DNA of 64,000 nucleotides from JBFHFS01 sp041583495 (lineage in GTDB: Bacteria > Bacteroidota > Bacteroidia > Bacteroidales > Marinilabiliaceae): assembly GCA_041583495.1 (NCBI GenBank), contig JBFHFS010000022.1:15087-79086 (forward strand), written 5' to 3'. Below, one piece after another: positions 18,046 to 25,794 of the stretch. Position numbers and translations under genes: made by a program. Position 1 is the stretch's first letter, and each line of letters opens with the position of its first letter. A model generated the notes under the pieces. It had not been told where the DNA came from. It was given only the letters and a program-made list of their open reading frames with translations, and made no database searches.

Positions 18046-18257
18046 AATCGTTGTTTTAGTGATAATCAAATAATTACAGCTGGATGTGAACAAATAATTA
18101 TGAGACTAATGACAAAAAATACCACAATTATGACCTGAAGTCAATAGTTTCAATCCAAAAATTCGGATTCTGGTTCCTGAATAACTTTTGAAAAACCCAA
18201 GCCAAAATCTTAAGGTCTTTAGCTTGCGGGGATCGATGGATTAGAGAATCATAGGCC

Positions 18258-20249
18258 CTAATTTTTAAAAAATTTATAAAGACTACTGGCCCCTGTTTCC
18301 CCGTTAACCCTCACAAAATAGATGCCTTTGGGAAGGCTGGCAATGGAAATGGGTTGTTTTACCTGATCCGCATTTAGGGTTTTGAGTAAAATGCCTGATA
18401 CGGAATATATTATGGCCGACTCGATGGGTTCTCCTCCCTGGATTTGAATCCAGTCGGTGGCAGGGTTGGGGAAGAGACGTATGGCTGTTTTCTCCATCGG
18501 GCGGATTCCGCTGCTGATGGCGAACTCAGCCAGGGCCTGGATGTCTTCCGAAAGCCCTGCGAGAGTGAACAGCAAGGTGTTGTCCTGAGGTGTGAGCTCG
18601 GTTTTGTATTCTACCCCGTTTAGGGCAAAAGAGACCACCTGGTAATTGGTTAGGGGAGTGAGGGTGAATAGATGACTTGCCCCTGGCAGAAGGCGGGTTA
18701 AACCGGAGGGCTCTATGATGCCGCCCATATCGCCAACAACCGAGCTGGAAACGGTGTAATAAAGCGTTTCGTAAGCGCCTATCTCGACCAGCTCCTTAAT
18801 AATTCTGGAATCCCCATCCAGATCAGTGGTGAAAAATGGTAATCCCGTTACATCGGGCATTCCGGCATCCAGCAGGGCGGAGTTGAGTCCTACATGGTAA
18901 TCGGCATTCAGTGCTTGCTCCAGTTCAACAGCCTGGGGCAGCCCTATGAAGTCTATGGGATTCACAAAGTGTGGATGATTTCCTGAACCCTCATTGGTGC
19001 TTTCCAGGGTAATCAGGTTGGTGATGCCCGGGGCTGCCAGGAAATTTTCTATGGCCGAATATTTTACAAGGGTGGTTTCGTCAATCCGGTCAAATTGAAG
19101 ATTGGACTCATAGGGTGTTTGGTTCCCCCAAATAACGGTGTTAATAATCTCCCCACCCTGATCCGCAAAAAGACCTGCTCCACCGTCCGACTGGTTGGCC
19201 ACTATCGTGTTGTTCACCACCAGACCATTACCCTGGATGTGAATGCCACCTCCATTTCCGCCGGCAATATTGTTGGTTATGAGGTTGTTGGCGGAGATGC
19301 CCCCATTCAGAAATCCAACACCACCAGCTTTATTTACCGATGCATTCCCGACGATTACAGAATGGTGGATCCTTCCCACCAGATCGGTTGAGGATTCAAT
19401 GAAGATACCCCCACCTTTTCCTTGTAGGGTTGGCGTTTCTTGCCCGGCATTGTTGTTATAGATTACCGAATATTGAACCTCTCCACCCAGGTTGAGCATC
19501 ACTCCGCCACCGTTGTTGTTAGCGGTATTGTTATAGATTTGGCATCCTTTGATGAGACCACCCTTGAAAAGATAGGCCCCGCCACCATCCACTTCGGCTG
19601 TGTTTTGCCGGATGTGACAGTTTTCTATCATTCCTCCCTCGTGGATGTGCAGGCCTCCTCCCCGCCTGGAATAGGGAAGATAGTCTGTATTGGACGCTGT
19701 GCTGTTGCCATGGGTGATGATCAAATCTTTAAGAACAGCCGTGTTGTCGGTGCCAAGTGGAAAGAAAACCACATGGTAACTGTTGTCGGAGTCATCGTTT
19801 TCAACGCCAATGTCACCACTGAGAATGGTGGCATTGCCCTCCTCGAAGAGGTCGGAAGGCCGCTCCTCCAGGGTGGATTCCGTTCCTGAGAAGCCCCCGA
19901 TGACCGTCACCCCATTGGCGGGGATAAACGACCGGCATCGTTCTTCGAAGGGAGGAATAGTCCCATCGATAAAGGGATTGTGACACACGGTGGGGAGATA
20001 AGTGCCACCCGCCACCCAGATCTCTCCCCCATTGTAAAATGCCGCCGTATCGATGGCCGCTTGAAGGTCGAAGGTGGCAGTTTCCCATGTGTTATGAGAG
20101 GTGGAGGTGGCGAAAGCAATACCTCCCCCGGCCTCTGTTTTAACCATTATCCGCACCTGTGAAAGGGCTGATAGCGGGAAGGAAAACAGGATTGCTCCGA
20201 TAAATATTAGGGGGAGATGTTTTCTTATATGATAGTAGAATTGGGTCAT
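18258..20249 (-). CDS. Right-handed beta-helix protein with T9SS type A sorting domain (copy 1)
   Basis: A secreted protein of about 663 residues. I place the start at ATG 20249 (MTQFYYHIRKH...SALSQ leader) because the frame upstream is not signal-like. Residues about 45-110 hold an Ig/anchor segment (TFDLQAAID, GGEIWVAGGTYLPT). Then come parallel beta-helix rungs rich in Asn and Gly (GGGLHIHEGGMIENC, NNTANNNGGGV), a linker with SSVVGDMGG, and the type A sorting domain (RLFPNPATDWIQI ... KGIYFVRVNGETG). Such proteins bind or cleave polysaccharides or act as adhesins; no catalytic residues can be assigned. It is a tandem paralogue of the next gene. Confidence 0.85.
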   Translation of the reverse strand: MTQFYYHIRKHLPLIFIGAILFSFPLSALSQVRIMVKTEAGGGIAFATSTSHNTWETATFDLQAAIDTAAFYNGGEIWVAGGTYLPTVCHNPFIDGTIPPFEERCRSFIPANGVTVIGGFSGTESTLEERPSDLFEEGNATILSGDIGVENDDSDNSYHVVFFPLGTDNTAVLKDLIITHGNSTASNTDYLPYSRRGGGLHIHEGGMIENCHIRQNTAEVDGGGAYLFKGGLIKGCQIYNNTANNNGGGVMLNLGGEVQYSVIYNNNAGQETPTLQGKGGGIFIESSTDLVGRIHHSVIVGNASVNKAGGVGFLNGGISANNLITNNIAGGNGGGIHIQGNGLVVNNTIVANQSDGGAGLFADQGGEIINTVIWGNQTPYESNLQFDRIDETTLVKYSAIENFLAAPGITNLITLESTNEGSGNHPHFVNPIDFIGLPQAVELEQALNADYHVGLNSALLDAGMPDVTGLPFFTTDLDGDSRIIKELVEIGAYETLYYTVSSSVVGDMGGIIEPSGLTRLLPGASHLFTLTPLTNYQVVSFALNGVEYKTELTPQDNTLLFTLAGLSEDIQALAEFAISSGIRPMEKTAIRLFPNPATDWIQIQGGEPIESAIIYSVSGILLKTLNADQVKQPISIASLPKGIYFVRVNGETGASSLYKFFKN

Positions 20250-20599
20250 AAGATTTAAGATTTTATAAAGGTGATTGAAGGGTGATTTGTCAGGAATAAA
20301 AAAAAGAGCAAAGCTTGTCGTAAAGGCCAAAATCACTAAAAACGAGCCGGCTTATTGAATCAATAAGATTGGATGTTCGAAGAGTTCGTGCATGTTTTCA
20401 TAGCCATCATTCATTTGGTTTTGGGCATTAAAGGATCAGGTTGAATTACATTCAATAAACAGTCAAATAACAATGATTCCATCAGAATAGTTCTGTAAGT
20501 TAGAATAAATAAACGTTTCATGGAATGACGAATGGGGGAATAAAAAAGGCTGAACCATCCGGTTCAGCCTTTTGGGATGTTAAAACCCAATGTGTTACT
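20250..20599. other. Spacer between the two beta-helix paralogues
   Basis: About 350 bp of AT-rich sequence with no gene. It contains the terminator of the upstream copy (20544-20573) and presumably the promoter of copy 1, although I could not identify a convincing -7/-33 pair. Confidence 0.5.
20544..20573 (-). terminator. Intrinsic terminator of beta-helix copy 2
   Basis: A perfect 13-bp stem (AAAAGGCTGAACC / GGTTCAGCCTTTT) with a 4-nt loop and a run of six T on the minus strand, 26 nt after the stop of the gene at 20600. Confidence 0.85.
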
Positions 20600-22594
20600 C
20601 TATTTTTTAATCAATTTTTGAATCACTTTGTCCCCATTCTCCAGGGTGATAAAAACAAAATATAGGCCTTTCGGAAGAGATGTTATGGTGATGGTTTGTT
20701 TTAATTCATCAGAATTAAGTGTTTTCAGTAACTTTCCCGATAAAGAGAATATCTCAGCCGAATAGAGTTGATCCCCTTCAATTTGGATATTATCGGTGGC
20801 AGGGTTGGGGTAGAGACGCAAGCCGGATGCCTCGGCTTTTTGGATACCGCTGCTGACCGCAAACTCAGCGATGGCTTCAATGTCTTCCGATAGGTCGGCA
20901 AGCGTATACAGAAAGGCGGTCTCCTGGGGGGTGAGTTCAGTCTTATATTCAATTCCGTTTAAGGTAAACGAGGCCACCTGATGGTTTACTTCCGGGGTGA
21001 GCGTGAATTGGTGACTGGCCCCTGGAAGGAGACGGGTGACGCCTGATGGTTCCAGTATCCCCCCCATCTCTTCGACCACCGAACTGGTTATCGTATAGTA
21101 GAGCGTTTCATAAGCACCAATGTCAATAACGCCCTGGATTATCCTGGGGTTGCCATTCAGATCTGTTTCGGGGATCAGAAGGTCCGTTACATCAGGCGTG
21201 CCGGCATCCAGAAGAGCCGATTCCAGACCAATTTGGTAGTCGGCATTTTGGACCTCTTCCAATTGACTGGCATCACCTGGAAGTCCGGTGAAACTCACCG
21301 GATTTAAAAACACAGGATGAATGCCTTCGCCACTGTTGTCACTGCTCAGGTTAATGATGTTGGTAAGCCCGGTGCCTTCCTCGAAGTTTTCGATGGCGGT
21401 AAAGTCTGCCAGGGTTGTTTCATTTTTCCTGAAAAATTGAACGTTGGTCGAGTAGGGGGTGGCGTTTCCCCAGATCACCGTATTTTTTATTTCCCCTCCG
21501 TTGTCTGCGTAAAGGCCTGCACCGTTATCTGCCCTGTTGGCAACCACCGTGTTGTTCAATAACCAGCCGTCAGCCTGCAGGTGAATCCCCCCGCCATTTC
21601 CCTCGGTTTGATTGTTGACAATCAGGTTGTTGGTTACGTATCCACCGTTAAAGATGCCCACGCCTCCTCCTTTGCTGCCTGAGCTGTTTGCAAAGATAAC
21701 TGAGTAGTTGAGGGTGCTGGGATTACTCTCCGGGTCCGATTCAACAAAAACGCCACCCCCTTTACTGGTTGCATAGTTGTTGTAAACGGTCGAATAGCTA
21801 ACTCGTCCGCCCAGGTATGCTTCGACGCCGCCACCATTTTCGCCGGCTCTGTTTCCGTAAATCCTGCATTTTGAAAGCACCCCGCCTTTATACAAATAAG
21901 CGCCTCCGCCAAGGGTGGCTCCGTAATTGTCGGTTAAGATGCAGTTCTCTATAAACCCCCCTCCGCGCGTTTGAACACCTCCACCTCGTTTGGTATAAGG
22001 AGTATAGTTGAGGTCGGTTTCGTCGTCGGGGTGATCCTTCCCATTGGCATTGCCATGGGCAATGATGAGGCCTTTAAAAATGGCGGTATTGTTGGTTCCA
22101 ATGGGGCAAAAAACCACATGATAACTGTTGTCTGTGCTGTCACCAGGCAGGCCAAGGTCTCCGCTCAGAATGGTGGCATTTTCCCCCTCGAAAAGGTTGG
22201 CTGGCCTATCTTCACGGCTCTCTTCTGTGCCCATAAAACCCCCAACGACAATAACGCCGTTTTTGGGGACGAACGATCTATTTCGGTCATCTTCGGGGGG
22301 GACGGTTCCATCAATGTATGGGTTGTGAAAAATCGTGGGGAGATAGGTGCCTCCGGCGACCCAAATTTCTCCGCCTCCTTCAATGGCGACCGAATCAATG
22401 GCCGCCTGAAGATCAAAAGTGGCTGTTGCCCAGCTGGCATGATCTGCGCTATGGGTAAAGGCAACCCCTCCATCTGCTTCTGTCTTTACCATTACCTGAA
22501 CCTGGCTTATACCTGGGATTGCAATCAGAGAAAGGATGAAAAGGGTTAAAAATATGGGGACATGTCTTTTTAGTAATATGTAGAGTTTTATCAT
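20600..22594 (-). CDS. Right-handed beta-helix protein with T9SS type A sorting domain (copy 2)
   Basis: The 664-residue protein has a Sec leader ending in PGISQ. Architecture and sequence closely follow the copy at 18258: VMVKTEADGG near the N-terminus, TFDLQAAIDS, GGEIWVAGGTYLPT, Asn/Gly-rich helix rungs (GGGAYLYKGGVLSKC, GGGVEAYLGG), SSVVEEMGGILEPSG and the type A domain (RLYPNPATDNIQI ... KGLYFVFITLENG). Similarity extends from the mature N-terminus to the sorting domain, so the pair arose by whole-gene tandem duplication. It has its own terminator and so is transcribed separately from copy 1. Function unknown; likely a cell-surface or released glycan-associated protein. Confidence 0.85.
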   Translation of the reverse strand: MIKLYILLKRHVPIFLTLFILSLIAIPGISQVQVMVKTEADGGVAFTHSADHASWATATFDLQAAIDSVAIEGGGEIWVAGGTYLPTIFHNPYIDGTVPPEDDRNRSFVPKNGVIVVGGFMGTEESREDRPANLFEGENATILSGDLGLPGDSTDNSYHVVFCPIGTNNTAIFKGLIIAHGNANGKDHPDDETDLNYTPYTKRGGGVQTRGGGFIENCILTDNYGATLGGGAYLYKGGVLSKCRIYGNRAGENGGGVEAYLGGRVSYSTVYNNYATSKGGGVFVESDPESNPSTLNYSVIFANSSGSKGGGVGIFNGGYVTNNLIVNNQTEGNGGGIHLQADGWLLNNTVVANRADNGAGLYADNGGEIKNTVIWGNATPYSTNVQFFRKNETTLADFTAIENFEEGTGLTNIINLSSDNSGEGIHPVFLNPVSFTGLPGDASQLEEVQNADYQIGLESALLDAGTPDVTDLLIPETDLNGNPRIIQGVIDIGAYETLYYTITSSVVEEMGGILEPSGVTRLLPGASHQFTLTPEVNHQVASFTLNGIEYKTELTPQETAFLYTLADLSEDIEAIAEFAVSSGIQKAEASGLRLYPNPATDNIQIEGDQLYSAEIFSLSGKLLKTLNSDELKQTITITSLPKGLYFVFITLENGDKVIQKLIKK

Positions 22595-22974
22595 GGGTTA
22601 AAGTTGTTTGTGTGATACCTGTGTTTCTAAACTTTGCGCAGCAAGATGGGAAAAATTACCATTCCTTTGATGATGTTTTTTACGGAGGGGGGGATATAAG
22701 GTTTGGATTATTGTTTTGTGTAGACATAGTGTATTTTATCTTTCTTTTGAAAAGAAAGACCAGGCAACGAACATTTTGGGCTGTTGGACAGGATTCTGAA
22801 TTTCGATTTCGGTGTTGGATGGCTCCCTTAAAGGCCGGAACCGTGTGTTGTTGCTGACGCGGGGAGGTAAACTGTTTTGCAGGCATGCAGAGGACGGCCC
22901 CGGAGGCCTGAAAACTGACTGGGAGAGGATGTTTGGGAATCGGGAATTTACTTATTCCCTTTCCAGCTGCCATC
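22595..22974. other. Intergenic stretch without a recognised gene
   Basis: About 380 bp upstream of the divergent beta-helix copy 2 and downstream of the sulfur operon. Short frames here lack any family features. It probably carries the promoter of copy 2. Confidence 0.5.
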
Positions 22975-23316
22975 TGGTTTTTCCCCCTTGTTCCCTTTTT
23001 CTACCTCTCTACCTTTTTCACTTTTTCAACTCTTTCTACTTTTTTTACTTCCAGCTTCCGGCTCCCAGCTTTTATTCTCTTCTCTTCTGTTTTTTTACTT
23101 TTTCACCTTTCCACCTTTCCCCCTTTTTCACTCTTTTTACTCTTTCTACTTTTTCACTATTTCAACTCTTCCTACCTTTCCACCTTTCCACCTTTCCACC
23201 TTTTTCACTCTTTCTACTTTTTTTACTTTTTCACCTTTTCACCTTTTCACCTTTCCACCTTTCCACCTTTCCACCTTTCCACCTTTCCACCTTTCCACTT
23301 TTCCACTCTTCTTCTA
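22975..23316 (+). repeat. Polypyrimidine low-complexity tract with octamer array
   Basis: About 340 bp is almost entirely C and T on the plus strand. Runs of TTTTTCACTCTTTCTAC-like text grade into a regular 8-nt array CCACCTTT at about 23230-23305. Long apparent frames across it (Phe/His/Leu/Ser/Thr/Pro only) are artefacts of the repeat. It ends against the stop codon of the YeeE-rhodanese gene, so it forms the 3' flank of the sulfur operon; the transcript there would be almost pure purine. Confidence 0.9.
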
Positions 23317-24516
23317 TTAACTGCATCCACCCTGCACGCGGGTGAGTTTTTTCTTAACCGGTTTATCCATCACCGACAGATTCTCCTCAATTTCGGTCAA
23401 CTTCTTGGCGGCTTCGGTTCTGAAATGGGCAACCGTTACCTCGTGTTTCGAGGGGTTGGCACTGAGTTCCTGTTCACCATAGAACTGTTGTTGAAATACG
23501 TTGGCTGTTTCTTTCAATGCCAGGCTGGTTTTGTTGCCATGGTAACGGGCAATCAGGCAGGCTTTTTTTGCCTGCTCAGGTGAGTTACCGTAAAAAATGT
23601 TGGTTTTTAATCGCTGGTTCAGCAATTGTCGGTATTCCGGTCGGGTGAGCTCAACGAGAGGGATGTTGATGGCGGTGGCTATATGAAAAGATTTGAAATC
23701 TTCCGGGCTGCGCACATCGATTAAATTGTATTGATAATAGTTGTTTACGAGCTCAAAGGCCAGTTTGTCGGCTTCAATTAAACTGGGCTGGCATTCGCCC
23801 GAAGCCGCTTTGGCTTCCAGTTTGCTCATAATGTATTCGTTACGTGAGGGACTGGCTATAACCAAAATAAGAATGAGGACCGGAAGGATAGCTGCCAGGG
23901 TTTTGCGTTTCCAACTGCCCGACAGGAGGCTCACAGGCCTTTTATTTACCTTGTCTTCGATCATCCCTGTGGCTACAAAGGCAAAGATGGCAACCAGTGT
24001 CATCACCATGGCAAAGGTTATCTTCTCCATGCCCAAAGCATCGTACATGAGCAGTGGTCCCAGGCTTTTGGCCATGTACAACTTTTCCAGATAGGGGAAG
24101 ACTTCCCCAAAGGCAAAGATGCCGATGATGGATCCTGAAATGAAAGCCCATCCGTCTACTTTGCCAACGGCTGCAGCTGCTGCACTGGTCCCCGGACAAA
24201 AGCCGCCAATAATAAACCCGGCGCCCATGATAACACCTCCAACCAGTGCGGAATAAACAAAGGTGGGGTTCACAAATATGATGTCTGTATTAAGCAGCCC
24301 CAGGTGGGATAATACCACCACACCAAGCATCGCCGTGATGCCGGCGGTGAAAAAGACCCGTAATACCGTGAAGTCGTAACCGTAAAATAAACCTACCAGT
24401 TTGCGGGTGGAGGAGAACCCGGCCTGTTCTAAAGCAAAACCAAATCCGATGCCCACAATAAGGGCGATCATATAGTTAAATTCAGGGCTGATGATATCTG
24501 GAATTAATGGTGCCAT
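23317..24516 (-). CDS. YeeE/YedE transporter half fused to a rhodanese-like domain
   Basis: The 399-residue protein has two parts. Residues about 10-230 are an inner-membrane YeeE/YedE (DUF395) unit with several helices and the conserved Cys motif GGFCPGTS. Characterised relatives move thiosulfate across the membrane by cysteine relay. Residues about 235-345 form a rhodanese-like fold (YNLIDVRSPEDFKSFHIATAINIP), but the catalytic loop that should read C-x(3-4)-R is replaced by FYGNSPEQAKK, with no Cys. A basic tail follows. It probably forms a two-part transporter with the neighbouring 174-residue YeeE protein (10 bp upstream). The rhodanese part is likely a binding rather than a sulfurtransferase module (inference). 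Confidence 0.82.
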   Translation of the reverse strand: MAPLIPDIISPEFNYMIALIVGIGFGFALEQAGFSSTRKLVGLFYGYDFTVLRVFFTAGITAMLGVVVLSHLGLLNTDIIFVNPTFVYSALVGGVIMGAGFIIGGFCPGTSAAAAAVGKVDGWAFISGSIIGIFAFGEVFPYLEKLYMAKSLGPLLMYDALGMEKITFAMVMTLVAIFAFVATGMIEDKVNKRPVSLLSGSWKRKTLAAILPVLILILVIASPSRNEYIMSKLEAKAASGECQPSLIEADKLAFELVNNYYQYNLIDVRSPEDFKSFHIATAINIPLVELTRPEYRQLLNQRLKTNIFYGNSPEQAKKACLIARYHGNKTSLALKETANVFQQQFYGEQELSANPSKHEVTVAHFRTEAAKKLTEIEENLSVMDKPVKKKLTRVQGGCS

Positions 24517-24526
24517 AATGTCTCTT

Positions 24527-25051
24527 TTACCGGGTTATCCATAATTTTCTGAAGAAATAGGCCAGTGCATAGGCCCCGCCAAAAATGGCCAGCATGGTGA
24601 TGATGCCGCCAAATGACATCACGGCCATGCCGCTTAAGGCTGAGCCACTGGTGCATCCACGGCCCAGCTGGCTGCCAAAGCCAAACAACATGCCGCCAAC
24701 AATGGCGCCGATGATCCGGGTGGTGTTGCTGACACCCGGTCCTTTCTCAAGCTTTAGCCCAATGCGGTTGGAGATGGCACCTGATAGAAAGGCGCCAATT
24801 AAAACCCCGAGCATCTCGAATACCAACCACGATTTCATGGTGCCATCGGGGTGGTCAGCGGCATAATCCTGATAGTAAGGCGTCGACTCATAGTGCTCGG
24901 GGGTAGCCGCTTTTACCGTGGTGATGGCCACGCTCTTCATGGCCCCGCTGGCGCCCAGTCCCCGTCCGGTGATGTAAATGGAGGCCAATAGTACGAATCC
25001 CAGCAGCACACCTGCCAGATAAGGATTCATGTATTTCGTGTTTTGTTCCAT
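24527..25051 (-). CDS. YeeE/YedE family membrane protein
   Basis: A 174-residue inner-membrane protein with about four to five helices. The family signature is FGSQLGRGCTSGSALSGMA, holding the conserved Cys that relays thiosulfate-type substrates in studied relatives. It is half the size of full YeeE proteins, as expected for a split transporter whose other half is the next gene. It lies between the cytochrome b gene (44 bp upstream) and the YeeE-rhodanese fusion. Likely role: import or export of thiosulfate or another sulfur oxyanion linked to the octahaem cytochrome. The substrate is inferred from context. Confidence 0.85.
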   Translation of the reverse strand: MEQNTKYMNPYLAGVLLGFVLLASIYITGRGLGASGAMKSVAITTVKAATPEHYESTPYYQDYAADHPDGTMKSWLVFEMLGVLIGAFLSGAISNRIGLKLEKGPGVSNTTRIIGAIVGGMLFGFGSQLGRGCTSGSALSGMAVMSFGGIITMLAIFGGAYALAYFFRKLWITR

Positions 25052-25095
25052 AACTCGATTGAATAAATTTTGAACCTTCTTTCTTTTCGTTGGGC

Positions 25096-25746
25096 TTATG
25101 GCCTGGTCTGGGTAGGATCCTTTCGGATGCCCTCCTCGTCATCGTCCTCCAGATCCTCGTATCCGGTAAGCATCGCCTTAATGTTCGACGAAGGGGTGTG
25201 CCCGGTGGTGGTCATGTAAACATGTATGATGGCGAACATCAATATGAGATAGGCCCCAAACGTATGCAGGTAAGCCAATACGTCCAATGGAATGTCGCTG
25301 ATGATGATCATGTTGTTTTGGTCGATGGTGCGGTAGAACATGTAAAGGAGTCCGGTAATCACCAGCAAAGGGGCCATCACCAGCTTAAATCCAATATAGG
25401 TCAGCGCCTGCAGAGGGTTTAGCTTATTGCGTACCGTCTTTCGGGTGGGATGGCGTTCCCCCTTAAAAATACCATAGGTATAGTAGCGTATTTGTGCCTT
25501 GAGTTTTGGGAAAGAGGGGATGTATTGGCGCCACTCACCGGTGGTGAGGTGCCAAAAAATGGAGGTGCCAATCAAAATCAGCAACATCCAGGCAGCTGTC
25601 CGGTGGAAAGCAACGGCCTTTTCGTACCCAAACAAGTGAAGGCTGTCGTGTACCTCAAAGCCGGTGAGGGCCAGAAAAAAAATGAGGGCGGCCTGCGACC
25701 AGTGCCAGAATCGTTCGAAGCGTTGATAAATATATACTCTTTGCAT
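25096..25746 (-). CDS. Di-haem cytochrome b561-type membrane subunit
   Basis: A 216-residue inner-membrane protein. It begins YIYQRFERFWHWSQA, the usual start of formate dehydrogenase/thiosulfate reductase cytochrome b subunits, and has about four helices containing His residues placed for haem b (HWSQA in helix 1, FHRTAAWM in helix 2, IFWHL after it, LHTFGAYLILMFAIIHVY in helix 4). It would pass electrons from menaquinol to a periplasmic partner, here most simply the octahaem cytochrome encoded 48 bp upstream. The acidic C-terminal tail (DLEDDDEEG) is cytoplasmic by inference. Confidence 0.85.
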   Translation of the reverse strand: MQRVYIYQRFERFWHWSQAALIFFLALTGFEVHDSLHLFGYEKAVAFHRTAAWMLLILIGTSIFWHLTTGEWRQYIPSFPKLKAQIRYYTYGIFKGERHPTRKTVRNKLNPLQALTYIGFKLVMAPLLVITGLLYMFYRTIDQNNMIIISDIPLDVLAYLHTFGAYLILMFAIIHVYMTTTGHTPSSNIKAMLTGYEDLEDDDEEGIRKDPTQTRP

Positions 25747-25794
25747 AGCGTTTATTTTTTTTGAAGTCCTTGTTCCTTATCTGTGAACTTACCC

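Noticed and set aside
22975..23316. CRISPR-like array
   Set aside because: The unit is 8 nt with no spacers, so it is a simple repeat.
22933..23583. Long plus-strand frame (216 codons) rich in Phe, Ser, Thr, Pro and Leu
   Set aside because: It is a translation of the polypyrimidine repeat and then runs antisense through the YeeE-rhodanese gene; the residue mix is purely repeat-driven.
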